The notes below the pieces were generated by a model, which saw nothing but the letters and a program-made list of their open reading frames with translations, did no database searches and was not told the origin of the DNA. This document shows positions 43,881 through 52,694 of a DNA stretch of 64,000 nt, piece by piece. Positions within the stretch are counted from its first letter, which is position 1. The number at the start of each line of letters is the position of its first letter. The stretch lies in assembly GCF_012641275.1 (NCBI RefSeq), contig NZ_JABAIA010000002.1, positions 1,240,001 through 1,304,000 of the forward strand, read 5' to 3'. The position numbers and the translations under genes were made by a program. The stretch is from Chitinophaga varians. GTDB taxonomy: Bacteria > Bacteroidota > Bacteroidia > Chitinophagales > Chitinophagaceae.

Positions 43881-46019
43881 CTATAGTCTCACGCCTGCGA
43901 AGGCTTTGAATGAAACCGGCGCTCCTTCTATGTAGTAGTAACTTTTTACGCCTTCATGAATAGAGCCGATGAGGATGTCGCCACTGGAGAAATATCTTTT
44001 GTTGGTGAGATTATCTGCGATCACGCGCACATACCAGCGGCCGGCATCCCAGGCGACGCCTGCGTCCAGTTTCGTATAGCCTTTCAGGTATACGTCCGGT
44101 GTATAGGTGGCGGTACGGGTAACGGTGCTTTGTCCGGCGCTGATGCTCAGGCGTGCCTTCGGTGTTACCGGGATGGCATACTGCACCCAGGTGTTGATCA
44201 TCTGTTCCGGGGTGAAGGCCAGCCTGGTGCCTTCATTTTCCGGGCGGGTATCTTTGCTGGTGATCGCGTACGTATAGGCGTAATTGGCAGATATTGTGAG
44301 ACGGTCGGACAACCGTCCGATGATATCCGCTTCCACACCTGTACTGGTGGCTTGTCCTATCTGCCGGCTGAAACCGGGATGTTGCAGATCGGATACCAAC
44401 AGGTTGTTTTTGATGATATGGTAGCCTGCCAGCGTAGTGATCAGCTTACGCTGAAACCATTCGCGTTTAGCGCCCACTTCGAAGCTGTTGCCACGCAACG
44501 ATTTGAAGTTATTGCCGGCAAAGTCGGCGCCGGCCTGTGGAATGAACGACTGGTCATATACGGCATATACGCTGGTGTTTTCACCGAACAGGCGGGTGAT
44601 GCCCAGCCTTGGGGAGAAAGCGGTTTCATTTCGCAGTGGTGTTTTAGCGTTGGTGGTAACGGGCATGTTAAAGGTGAAACGGCCACCATAGTTGAAGAGC
44701 CAGTGTTGATGTACGCGGGTGGTATTGTAAACAAAGGCTGACCACCAGTTATTTTCTCTGACGATCAGTCTTGGTTTGCCCAGCTCGGCTACGCTGTCTT
44801 TGGGTAAGCCGTACTGCGGATGGTTACGGTCGAATGTAAATTTGTACCGGCCATAGGCAACGGAAAAATCATCTTTACTATAGTTATAGTCGATGCCCGC
44901 CACCAGCTGATGACTGACAACGCGGCCTGTGTTGAATGTGCCGTTGATATAAGCCTGTGTGGCGGCCACTCGTCCGTTGACGTTACTATACTGTGACATA
45001 CGCCTGGTGATATTGGTATTGTCAAAGTTGACGGGGGAGTAGTTGTCTGAAAGCAACGACCATGTAGCGCTTGGCGTGGCGGTGTATTTGGACTGAATGG
45101 TCAATTTCCAGCGGTTGTTAAAGCGATGCGCGAACATCAGCCGCACGCTTTGCGACATGGTATAGGATTGCGGCAGGTTGGGATCGCCGGCGTAATTGTT
45201 GCCGATGCGGTGTTGCAGCACATCAGCGTCGGTACCTGTTTGGGTGACGCTGCTGCCGCCGTCGGCGGTCATGCGTATGAGGTTATACTCTGCCAGCAGG
45301 AAGGTGCCGGGCTTGAAGTTATATTGTATGGCCGGTGAAGCGATGTATTTCCTGGTTTTGATAAAATCCTGGAAGCTCTGTTGTTGTTGATAGGCGGCAT
45401 TGATGCGATAAGAAAAACCTTTTGCCTGCACAGCCGAACCCACGTCGGCGGACACACGCAGCAGCCCGAAGCTGCCACCGGCGGCTTCTATCTGGCGGAT
45501 ACGCTGCGGGCCGGGCGTTTTAGTGGTGATATTAATGCTGCCGCCCGGCTCCCCGGAAGAGAGCAGGAAACCGGCAGGGCCTTTGATAAAGTCTACCCGT
45601 TCTATCATGGCGGCATCGTCTATAAGCGCGCCCATGGTGCTGCGTTGCGGCATGCCGTTAACATAGGTGATGGCACCGAAACCTCTGACCATAATGGTAG
45701 TGGAAGCGTCGAATACAGAGCTGTTGTAACTCATTTTTACACCACTGGCATTACGGGCGATGTCTTTCATTTCCAGGCCGCCTTGTTCGCGGACCAGTTC
45801 ACTGGTCACACTGGTGATATTTTGGGGCGTCTCCAGCAGGCGGCCTTCCAGTCGCAAAGTGGACGCCATGCTGTCTGCTTTCATGGTTTTCTTTTTATCC
45901 AGTACGATAATTTCCCGCAACCGTTGTTTACGCAGGCTGTCGGTATCATGCTGGCCATAACTGTACAGGGAAATAGCACTCAGACCTATCAATGCAGGTA
46001 ATGTTTTATGCATGTTCAT
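43881..46019 (-). CDS. TonB-dependent siderophore-type receptor
   Basis: 712 residues from ATG 46019, which overlaps the permease stop (ATGA). A signal peptide (to about residue 22, SLYSYGQ) is followed by the plug domain (LLETPQNITSVTSELVREQGGLEMKDIARNASGV, DAAMIERVDFIKGPAGFLLSSGEPGGSINITTK) and a barrel ending in VSFKAFAGVRL. The plug motifs, including the GEPGG box, fit the TonB siderophore-receptor family. There is no carboxypeptidase-like domain and no SusD partner, unlike the SusC proteins here. Located between an ABC exporter-like set and the precursor peptide, it may transport the peptide product or a metal complex of it; that is inference. Confidence 0.9.
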   Translation of the reverse strand: MNMHKTLPALIGLSAISLYSYGQHDTDSLRKQRLREIIVLDKKKTMKADSMASTLRLEGRLLETPQNITSVTSELVREQGGLEMKDIARNASGVKMSYNSSVFDASTTIMVRGFGAITYVNGMPQRSTMGALIDDAAMIERVDFIKGPAGFLLSSGEPGGSINITTKTPGPQRIRQIEAAGGSFGLLRVSADVGSAVQAKGFSYRINAAYQQQQSFQDFIKTRKYIASPAIQYNFKPGTFLLAEYNLIRMTADGGSSVTQTGTDADVLQHRIGNNYAGDPNLPQSYTMSQSVRLMFAHRFNNRWKLTIQSKYTATPSATWSLLSDNYSPVNFDNTNITRRMSQYSNVNGRVAATQAYINGTFNTGRVVSHQLVAGIDYNYSKDDFSVAYGRYKFTFDRNHPQYGLPKDSVAELGKPRLIVRENNWWSAFVYNTTRVHQHWLFNYGGRFTFNMPVTTNAKTPLRNETAFSPRLGITRLFGENTSVYAVYDQSFIPQAGADFAGNNFKSLRGNSFEVGAKREWFQRKLITTLAGYHIIKNNLLVSDLQHPGFSRQIGQATSTGVEADIIGRLSDRLTISANYAYTYAITSKDTRPENEGTRLAFTPEQMINTWVQYAIPVTPKARLSISAGQSTVTRTATYTPDVYLKGYTKLDAGVAWDAGRWYVRVIADNLTNKRYFSSGDILIGSIHEGVKSYYYIEGAPVSFKAFAGVRL

Positions 46020-47461
46020 ATTTTATTGAGATCATTCAATTTTCTTTTTAGTACCAGTGTCCCGGAGCCCAGCCCGGCGGCTGTCAGCGCCAACAGGTAC
46101 AACATGCCGTTTCTCCAGTGGGCGGGGCTTTCAGGATCATATGACGGGATATAAACCGGCAACGACTGGTAGTCGGCATCTGTGAGCTGTCTATCTTGAA
46201 AATGCCGTTGGTAGAAGAACTGTTTCCATTGCTCGCGGAAGCGGCGGGTTTCTTCCCGGAAATGATCATAGTCAGCGATATCTGTGCGGGCGATACTGTT
46301 GAGCAGCCATTGCGTGTATACGGCCGGGTTATATCTTACAGCAGCAGCCAGCGTTTGTTGGGCTTTATGCCTGTTGACCTCCTGTGTAGCTATAATGCGC
46401 TGCATGCGCTGGTCTACCAGCGAATAATAGGCTACCGCATGGCGGGAGCTGTGTACGCCGGTATCGTAGGCCTGCGCATTGCGGTATTGAGGATAAGCCT
46501 GGTAGAAGCTGTCCAGCAGCTGCCGTTTGGGAAGGTCCCAGGTGTCCCATTCCAGTTGTCGCTGCACGGCGGCATTGGCGGCGGTATCATTGGTCTGTGG
46601 CCGGGTGGTCATCAACCTGAAACCCGCAGGCAATACAATCAACAGTAACAGCCAAAGGCTGAAAAGCAATACCAGGTTGGTGGTAGTATGCCGGTTCCAT
46701 GCAATGACAAACCAGATGAGGCCCATCCAGAACGATAACCAGGTGGCGGTAATGCCCATCCAGGCAGCCCACTCCAGCCAGGGAAAACCATGTGTAGCGG
46801 CAGATAATGCCATGCCGACCGTTCCGGTTAACAGCATGCCTGACAACAGGATGAGGTACCGTATCAGCAACCGTAGCAGGAGCAAGCCTGTGAGTGCGCC
46901 ATGCTGCACCATCAACAGGGACAAGGTGCCTTGCTCTTTTTCCTGTGACAGCAGATGACAGCTCATACAGATTGATAGTAACGGCATCAGGTAAATCACC
47001 AGGAAGGCAGTATCAAAATTGCCGGTGGCCAGTTGCAACGGGTTACTGATTTTTTCTTCCGCAGGCGCATAGCTGCTTTTCACAGCTATGGGATAATAAT
47101 ATTTGGCAAGGTCGCTCATGCCGACAGACAATGCCGCTGCCGGCGCCGGTGGATACCATGCTACGGCATGCAGCTTGTGATCGGCCACAACAGGCCAGCT
47201 CGCGGCTATGTAGGCGGCTTTGCCCTGTGGCGTGCTGGTGTCGGCATGTAGCTGTGTGCGCAACATGGTCAGCTGTTGTTGATAATATTGTTGCAGACTG
47301 TCCACTGCCGCGTGTTGTTTTGCAGACACATGATGACCATAATACAGTGCCGCCACTGCAGCGGGCAACAGGATGGCCGCCACTACCGGCAGCAGCCTGG
47401 TGCGGCATAATAAGCGCCATTCCTGTTGCGCTACGGACAGATATTTATTGAATCGGTGCAT
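46016..47461 (-). CDS. ABC transporter permease, DUF3526 type (second of two)
   Basis: 481 residues. Six or so hydrophobic helices are visible: one near the N-terminus (LLPVVAAILLPAAVAALYYG), a cluster at about 155-280 (FLVIYLMPLLSICMSCHLLSQEKEQGTLSLLM, where QEKEQGTL is the usual permease coupling motif) and one at the C-terminus. A large extracytoplasmic region (about 35-140) and another at 290-440 fit the DUF3526 family. It overlaps the first permease by 17 bases and the TonB receptor by 4, so translation is coupled. Together with the other permease and the ATPase it makes a heteromeric ABC transporter; substrate unknown. Confidence 0.82.
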   Translation of the reverse strand: MHRFNKYLSVAQQEWRLLCRTRLLPVVAAILLPAAVAALYYGHHVSAKQHAAVDSLQQYYQQQLTMLRTQLHADTSTPQGKAAYIAASWPVVADHKLHAVAWYPPAPAAALSVGMSDLAKYYYPIAVKSSYAPAEEKISNPLQLATGNFDTAFLVIYLMPLLSICMSCHLLSQEKEQGTLSLLMVQHGALTGLLLLRLLIRYLILLSGMLLTGTVGMALSAATHGFPWLEWAAWMGITATWLSFWMGLIWFVIAWNRHTTTNLVLLFSLWLLLLIVLPAGFRLMTTRPQTNDTAANAAVQRQLEWDTWDLPKRQLLDSFYQAYPQYRNAQAYDTGVHSSRHAVAYYSLVDQRMQRIIATQEVNRHKAQQTLAAAVRYNPAVYTQWLLNSIARTDIADYDHFREETRRFREQWKQFFYQRHFQDRQLTDADYQSLPVYIPSYDPESPAHWRNGMLYLLALTAAGLGSGTLVLKRKLNDLNKI

Positions 47462-48824
47462 GTCTGGCAGAACGGTTTAAAAGTGAAATAGTGATCATCA
47501 ACCATAACAGTAAAGACAAGGCGGGCAACCACTGCTTTCGCAATACCTGTGCAGTGGCCGGAGGCTGGTATTGGAAAACCGGCATCTGCCCGTACAGCTG
47601 ATGGCCTTGTTGTCCGCCATAGGCCATGGCATTGTTCAGCCGGCGGATGAACATATTGCGGTACTGTGTTGCAGCCTGATTGAAATGATACTGATGCTCA
47701 TAGTCGGTGCCGCACAGCGCCATGGAAATACTACGGATGGCGAGATACGGATCTGCCAGTGCCAGGTTGTGCTGTACGCTGTTTTGTAGCCGTATCAGAC
47801 TGTCAGTCATGGCAGCATATTTTTCGTATACCCGTTGCGCATAGTCTTCGTCTGCCTGTAGCCGGACAGCGTCAAAATTTATGGGCAGCTGATCGATGCT
47901 GCTGACTTTGTACTGCTGTAGCGTGGCCTGTTCCAGGCGGGCGGTACGGGCATCTCTGGGATCGTTGCCGTCGATGCCCGATTTGATGGCCCGATCAATT
48001 TTTTCCTGTACTGCCGGTTGGGATGGCAGCGGATAAAGCGCTTCTCCCGTAGCAGCCGCCAGCCGGGGCAGCAGGATATGCCAGCATAACCAGATGCCAC
48101 ATAACAGTAACAACGACTGTCCGGCGTGGCGGGCCACTGTAGAGAGCCAGAGGCCGAGCAACACAAAGATGCCGGCATAGCAGCCATAACTAACCACCAA
48201 TAGTAATATGTGCGGCCAAGCGCTGCCGCTGGCCATCATCGGGAAATACAGCAACATGGAGAGTGACAGCATAACGGCCATCACGCTTAGGTATAGCAGT
48301 GCCTTGCCGTGTATAATGCTGCGGAGAGTGGCGCCCTGTACCAGCTGTAACCGCAGCGTGCCGCTGTTTTTCTCCTGTGTATAACTGTTGAAACACAGGA
48401 AGAAAAGAAACAACGGAAAAAACAGTTGCAGCACCGTTGCGGGTGTAAGCGCGCCAAAGCGCAGGTAAAGATCAGCAGGCTGCAGTGGCGGCGTGGCCAT
48501 GTTGTGCTGTACATGCGCTTCAATGCGCATGGCGTTGCCGGTGAACGGGTCCAGTCCATTATCGAACCGGCTCAGAGGAGTGAGCGGTTTGAAAATATAC
48601 GTACCGAAATGCGCGGCACTGTGTGGATCATCGGCGCGCAACTGTTCCCACTGCTGCCGGAACTGCCGGTTGGCAGCTTCACGCTGTTGCTCCTCCTGCC
48701 GGTACAGCAGGCGGGAGCCGGCGGCGGCGATACCGGATAGCACCAGTGCAGACAACAGGGTGATGGCCATGGTGTAATTACGCGACACCATGTGCCATTC
48801 TTTGATGGCAATTATGCTGAACAT
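47445..48824 (-). CDS. ABC transporter permease, DUF3526 type (first of two)
   Basis: 459 residues, paralogous in layout to the next gene: an N-terminal helix (YTMAITLLSALVLSGIAAAGS), a soluble segment (about 35-115), a helix group with CFNSYTQEKNSGTLRLQLVQG as coupling motif, a second soluble segment (about 270-420) and a final helix. This fits DUF3526 permeases, which in other bacteria resemble the membrane part of the NosFY copper-related transporters. The gene starts 13 bases after the ATPase stop. Confidence 0.82.
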   Translation of the reverse strand: MFSIIAIKEWHMVSRNYTMAITLLSALVLSGIAAAGSRLLYRQEEQQREAANRQFRQQWEQLRADDPHSAAHFGTYIFKPLTPLSRFDNGLDPFTGNAMRIEAHVQHNMATPPLQPADLYLRFGALTPATVLQLFFPLFLFFLCFNSYTQEKNSGTLRLQLVQGATLRSIIHGKALLYLSVMAVMLSLSMLLYFPMMASGSAWPHILLLVVSYGCYAGIFVLLGLWLSTVARHAGQSLLLLCGIWLCWHILLPRLAAATGEALYPLPSQPAVQEKIDRAIKSGIDGNDPRDARTARLEQATLQQYKVSSIDQLPINFDAVRLQADEDYAQRVYEKYAAMTDSLIRLQNSVQHNLALADPYLAIRSISMALCGTDYEHQYHFNQAATQYRNMFIRRLNNAMAYGGQQGHQLYGQMPVFQYQPPATAQVLRKQWLPALSLLLWLMITISLLNRSARHAPIQ

Positions 48825-48837
48825 ATCGGAATGTTTG

Positions 48838-49548
48838 TTACCAGGTGGATGTTTCCATAAATTCCATGTAGCTGTTTTCCAGTGTATAGTGATCTGTGGC
48901 CGCAGCGTCCATGATGGTCAGCAGATGGCCGTCCCGCATAATACCGATACGGGTGGCGACTTCTTTGGCGCGGTAGATATCATGGGTTGCCATTAATACG
49001 GCACGGCCTTCCTGGCTGAAGCGCCGCAGCAATGCGGAGAACTCATTGCTGGCGCCGGGGTCCAGCCCGGAGGTGGGTTCGTCCAGCAGCAGGGCGCCGG
49101 CGTTTTTAGCAGTGGCTATGGCGATGCCTACTTTCTGCCGCATACCCTTGGAATAACTTTGTACCGGCCTATGAAGGGCTGACTCCTGCAAGCCTGCGTC
49201 CAGCAATAATTTGATGGCGGCATCTTTCGGAAGCTGTTCACCCGTGAGCGAATGGAAAAAGGTGAGGTTCTCCAGCCCGCTCAGGTAAGGGTAGAGGGTA
49301 ACGGTCTCAGGTATATAAGCGAGGTGCCGCCGTGCTTCCTGTGGCCGGCCGTATACCGGTATCCCGTTTACCAGCGCCTCTCCGGACGTGGGCGTCAGGA
49401 ACCCCAGGAAACAACTGATGGTGGTGGTTTTGCCGGCACCGTTAGGTCCCAGCAGGCAGAAAATTTCACCTTTGGCTACAGACAGGTCGAGCGCGTGCAG
49501 CGCGGTATGCCGGCCAAATGTTTTGGTCAACGCAATAGCTTGCAGCAT
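48838..49548 (-). CDS. ABC transporter ATP-binding protein
   Basis: 236 residues with the full ATPase set: Walker A GPNGAGKTTT (about 34-43), Q-loop region IPETVTLYPYLSGLENLTFF, signature YSKGMRQKVGIAIA, Walker B ALLLDEPTSGLDPG and H-loop ATHDI. The protein is of the CcmA/NosF type. It energises the two DUF3526-type permeases encoded directly downstream. The gene follows the small His/Cys protein by 57 bases and is probably transcribed from the promoter at 49946-49987. Confidence 0.93.
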   Translation of the reverse strand: MLQAIALTKTFGRHTALHALDLSVAKGEIFCLLGPNGAGKTTTISCFLGFLTPTSGEALVNGIPVYGRPQEARRHLAYIPETVTLYPYLSGLENLTFFHSLTGEQLPKDAAIKLLLDAGLQESALHRPVQSYSKGMRQKVGIAIATAKNAGALLLDEPTSGLDPGASNEFSALLRRFSQEGRAVLMATHDIYRAKEVATRIGIMRDGHLLTIMDAAATDHYTLENSYMEFMETSTW

Positions 49549-49605
49549 AAGTTACAGCGATACGGGTAAAATGAAACAGAATAGGAAAGTGGTCTTCAGT
49601 GTAAA

Positions 49606-49941
49606 TCACGCTGAAGGAGGACCTCTGCCGGCCTGCACTTGCTGTGCGCCAGGGTACCAGTTTGCTGTAATGAAAGAGAAGGTAATGTATGGAGTGGATA
49701 GTAGCGGTGGAGAAGAAACGACATCAGGAACAGTCGCATCTTTGGCCAGCTGAAAGTCACAGATGTCGCAGGCATGAGATGCCTGTATATGCTGGTCGTT
49801 CAGCCCGTGATGGAACGTCGTATAACCCTGGCCGGTAGCCGGATGGTGATGGAGCAGTTTTACCATCTGCACAAAAACCAGCAGGGCCATCAGGAAGAAG
49901 GCCAGTAATCTGCGGGTGATGTGAAATGGTTTTGGGTGCAT
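49606..49941 (-). CDS. Small membrane protein rich in His and with a CxxC motif
   Basis: 111 residues from ATG 49941, which lies just after a TATATTTG -7 element; the longer frame (to 50052) would read through the operator and the neighbouring gene. One transmembrane helix (about 12-30) is followed by a short region with H31-H33, H44, H45, H51, H56, C58 and C61 (SHACDICDF), a plausible soft-metal site. The C-terminal 40 residues have no motif. I know no named family for certain; similar small proteins occur beside TonB receptors. First gene of the operon that ends with the precursor peptide. A metal-sensing or metal-handling role is a guess. Confidence 0.62.
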   Translation of the reverse strand: MHPKPFHITRRLLAFFLMALLVFVQMVKLLHHHPATGQGYTTFHHGLNDQHIQASHACDICDFQLAKDATVPDVVSSPPLLSTPYITFSFITANWYPGAQQVQAGRGPPSA

Positions 49942-49945
49942 GCAG

Positions 49946-49987
49946 CAAATATAGGATATGTATTTCAGAAATGAAACAATGTTGCAA
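49946..49987 (-). promoter_or_regulatory. Operator and leaderless-type promoter of the ABC/TonB/precursor operon
   Basis: The palindrome at 49971-49987 matches TTGnAACAnTGTTnCAA in all but the first base and is nearly the same as the two copies at 28879-28935. On the minus strand it covers the expected -33 region, and TATATTTG (49953-49946) is a perfect -7 box. The ATG at 49941 follows after only 4 bases, again suggesting a leaderless mRNA. Confidence 0.7.
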
Positions 49988-50008
49988 AAAATATATTCTC
50001 CGGGATAT

Positions 50009-50434
50009 TTAATACGGCCATTCGAAAAAATCGGCAGGCATCCAGTTGACACGGGCCGGCTTTTCTTCCGGCCGTTGAAAGAACTGTGTAATAATTTCCA
50101 GTGCGGCCGGCATGTCTACGAATGACGCCTGTGGCACATATTGCTCATCGCCCGCATCTGTGATGCTACGATCATGTGTGTCTGTAACGCTATACCAACA
50201 GGTGCCCTGCCGGGCATCAGGGACATTATAGTCATACCTGAAAGAAATTTCGTCAGGCGTCCGCATAATAAAGAAAAGGATGATGGCAGCGCCTTCGTCC
50301 ATCAGGTATTCAAAATAACCGCTGTTGGTTTCCTGCAGGTCTTTCTGGCGAAGACGGCTGAATACGGCCGTTACGTTTTCCAAAGGGATGGTTTCAGCAA
50401 ATGTCTGGTCAAGCAGTGTGGTGTAGATGGTCAT
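50009..50434 (-). CDS. Imm1-like immunity protein (tentative)
   Basis: 141 residues, no signal peptide. The C-terminal part GDEQYVPQASFVDMPAALEIITQFFQRPEEKPARVNW resembles the end of Imm1-family immunity proteins (an E..PP.S.VP...A..A..FF.TGE.P..V.W pattern), and the preceding segment contains the usual beta-rich Y/W residues. No toxin gene is adjacent, so it would be an orphan immunity protein; other small alpha/beta proteins are possible. Transcribed on the same strand as, but before the promoter of, the His/Cys protein gene, and divergent from the DUF4304-like gene. Confidence 0.5.
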   Translation of the reverse strand: MTIYTTLLDQTFAETIPLENVTAVFSRLRQKDLQETNSGYFEYLMDEGAAIILFFIMRTPDEISFRYDYNVPDARQGTCWYSVTDTHDRSITDAGDEQYVPQASFVDMPAALEIITQFFQRPEEKPARVNWMPADFFEWPY

Positions 50435-50507
50435 GTTATCAATATAGTTTTTTATGTTGATTTTACTGTATTTTTATATAAACAGCCCCCAACTTTTATT
50501 AATAACG

Positions 50508-51203
50508 ATGGAGACAAATACCAGGGAAATATTTCTGTCAGCCTGTACGAAGATCGCGGAGCGACTGTCCGCATACGGCTTTAAGCCCATGCAGAAAGCG
50601 CAGACACTGAGAAAAACCACCCGTAATAAAAAAGTGTATTTCGATATTCATTTTCAGTCGAGCGTTAAAAACTGGAGCGGAGGCGTTACCCTCTGGCCTT
50701 ATCTGACCATCGCTTCCGGCGAACTGAAAAAGTGGCAAATACAGCAGCATCAGGATAAAGACGCCACCGGTATGATATTCGCCACCCGCCTGGAGAACCT
50801 GACGCCACTGAAAAACAAGAACCAGGACTGGAACATGGCTGTCAGCAACCAGGAGAATGTAATCCCTCAGTTATGTGAGCTGATTATCACTTATGCGTTA
50901 CCGTTGTTCGATAAGTTTGAGGATACGGGCCTGGCAGTGCAGGACATGGTAGCCAATGGCGTGGCTTTTAATGCACATTTTGATGCCCGTCACCAGAACC
51001 TCCCCATAGATTTTCTCTGTTGCTTCGGTTCGCAGGAGCTGGCGCAGGCAGCCTTTGATAACTATCTCCGTCAACAGAAACTAACAGCGGGGGCTAAACG
51101 CGTTTATGAGGAAATGGCCGCACAGAAACCGCCGGTCAATAAAAATATAACGGATAGCACCATGCGGGCGGCTTATCGCAATCACCTTACAATAAATACA
51201 TAG
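50508..51203 (+). CDS. DUF4304-like protein
   Basis: 231 residues from ATG 50508 (METNTREIFLSACTKIAERLSAYGFKPMQKAQTLRKTT); the longer frame has an unlikely hydrophobic start. The pattern GFKPMQKAQTLRKTTRNKKVYFDIHFQSS and the alternating strands that follow resemble DUF4304-type proteins, which are of unknown function and often occur among toxin-immunity genes. No signal peptide, so cytoplasmic. It is divergent from the Imm1-like gene, which makes an immunity-type cluster conceivable, though no toxin is visible. Confidence 0.5.
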   Translation: METNTREIFLSACTKIAERLSAYGFKPMQKAQTLRKTTRNKKVYFDIHFQSSVKNWSGGVTLWPYLTIASGELKKWQIQQHQDKDATGMIFATRLENLTPLKNKNQDWNMAVSNQENVIPQLCELIITYALPLFDKFEDTGLAVQDMVANGVAFNAHFDARHQNLPIDFLCCFGSQELAQAAFDNYLRQQKLTAGAKRVYEEMAAQKPPVNKNITDSTMRAAYRNHLTINT

Positions 51204-51299
51204 CAGCCAAAAGCATATGGCCGCTTTTTCTGCCAGGGCTCGTAACAGGGCCGTGGCGAGGCATTGTTATTGTGAGATGTTCAGGTAAAAGCGCCTGTA

Positions 51300-52637
51300 A
51301 TGAAAACCTTCCTCTTGGTGACAGCCTGTGTTTGCTTCTTTTGTTTGCCGGTTACTGCCCAGCATGAGCATCATAATATGGCGCAAATGAAGGACTCTAC
51401 CGGGAAAAAGGATGGAATGGAGCATATGTCAATGCCCATGAGCCATGCTTTTTCAAGGAATCTGCCCATGAACAGGAATGGCTCCGGTTCTTCCTGGCTG
51501 CCGGACGCATCTCCCATGTATGGCTATATGTTCCATTCCCGTAAATGGATGTACATGGTACACGGCAATGTTTTCCTGCGGTACACCTACCAGGATATCG
51601 GCCGTAAAGGGGACCGTGGCGGCGATAAGTTCGATGCGCCCAACTGGTTCATGCTCATGGCGCAACGAAACGTTGGTAAAAAAGGTCTGTTCCACTATGA
51701 AGTGATGGTTTCCCTGGACCGGCTCACTGAAGGCGGGGCCGGTTATCCGCTGTTGTTCCAGTCGGGCGAGAGTTGGAAAGGTCAGCCGCTGGTAGACCGG
51801 CAGCATCCGCATGATCTTTTCTCCGGACTGTCTGTCGGGTACGCCTATGCGCTTTCAAAACATGCAGATATATATGCCAGTTTCGGTTACCCGGGTGAAC
51901 CTGCACTGGGGTCGGTGGCGTTTATGCACCGGCCTTCCGCTATGAATAACCCGGACGCGCCCATCAGTCACCACTGGAATGATGGCACACACATCACCTT
52001 CGGCGTGGCTACCCTGGGCTTCCGGTTATACGATTTTAAGCTGGAAGGCAGCGTGTTCACCGGCAGGGAACCGGATGAAAACCGGTACAACTTTGATAAG
52101 ATGCGGTTTGATTCGTGGAGCGGCCGTATTTCGTATAACCCTTCCCGTAACTGGGCGCTGCAGGTGTCACATGGACATATCAGGAGCCCGGAGCTGCTGC
52201 ATCCGGAGGAAGATATTGACCGCACTACGGCATCCGCTGTTTTCAGTCTGCCTTTCGCGCAACATAACCATCTGAATATAACCGGCCTTTGGGGATTGAA
52301 TAAAATCAAAAGTCATCCGGGAGAAAATGCCGTTCTCCTGGAAGGCGCCGTGAATATGAAACGTACTGCGGTTTATACCCGGTACGAATGGGTAGAAAAA
52401 TCAACAGAGGAACTGAATCTTGATCCGGCGCAGTATGGTGCTGACCAATTGTTTACCGTACATGCACTGACCGCTGGCGTTAGTTATGACCTGCTACGGG
52501 TAGCGCATACACGACTGGCCGTTGGCGCGCAATGCTCTGTGTTTTTTAATGAGAAAGCGCTGCACAGCCTATATGGGATTAATCCGATGGCCGGCGAAGT
52601 ATATGTGAGAATATATCCTGACCTGATGAAGCTATGA
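51300..52637 (+). CDS. Outer-membrane beta-barrel protein with His/Met-rich N-terminus
   Basis: 445 residues with a signal peptide (MKTFLLVTACVCFFCLPVTAQ). Mature residues about 22-60 are rich in His and Met (HEHHNMAQMKDSTG, GMEHMSMPMSH), a typical copper- or silver-binding composition. The rest is a series of amphipathic beta strands with aromatic ends (HGNVFLRYTYQDIG, VSLDRLTEGGAGYPLLFQ, YTRYEWVEKSTEELNL) that look like an outer-membrane barrel. I recall similar proteins in Bacteroidota copper-resistance neighbourhoods. It is monocistronic, about 1.3 kb from the His/Cys protein operon; a metal link between them is only a possibility. Confidence 0.65.
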   Translation: MKTFLLVTACVCFFCLPVTAQHEHHNMAQMKDSTGKKDGMEHMSMPMSHAFSRNLPMNRNGSGSSWLPDASPMYGYMFHSRKWMYMVHGNVFLRYTYQDIGRKGDRGGDKFDAPNWFMLMAQRNVGKKGLFHYEVMVSLDRLTEGGAGYPLLFQSGESWKGQPLVDRQHPHDLFSGLSVGYAYALSKHADIYASFGYPGEPALGSVAFMHRPSAMNNPDAPISHHWNDGTHITFGVATLGFRLYDFKLEGSVFTGREPDENRYNFDKMRFDSWSGRISYNPSRNWALQVSHGHIRSPELLHPEEDIDRTTASAVFSLPFAQHNHLNITGLWGLNKIKSHPGENAVLLEGAVNMKRTAVYTRYEWVEKSTEELNLDPAQYGADQLFTVHALTAGVSYDLLRVAHTRLAVGAQCSVFFNEKALHSLYGINPMAGEVYVRIYPDLMKL

Positions 52638-52694
52638 CCATTATTCTCCCGGGTGGCATAAAATTTAGTCTCCTTTAATAAAAACAGCAAGGTC

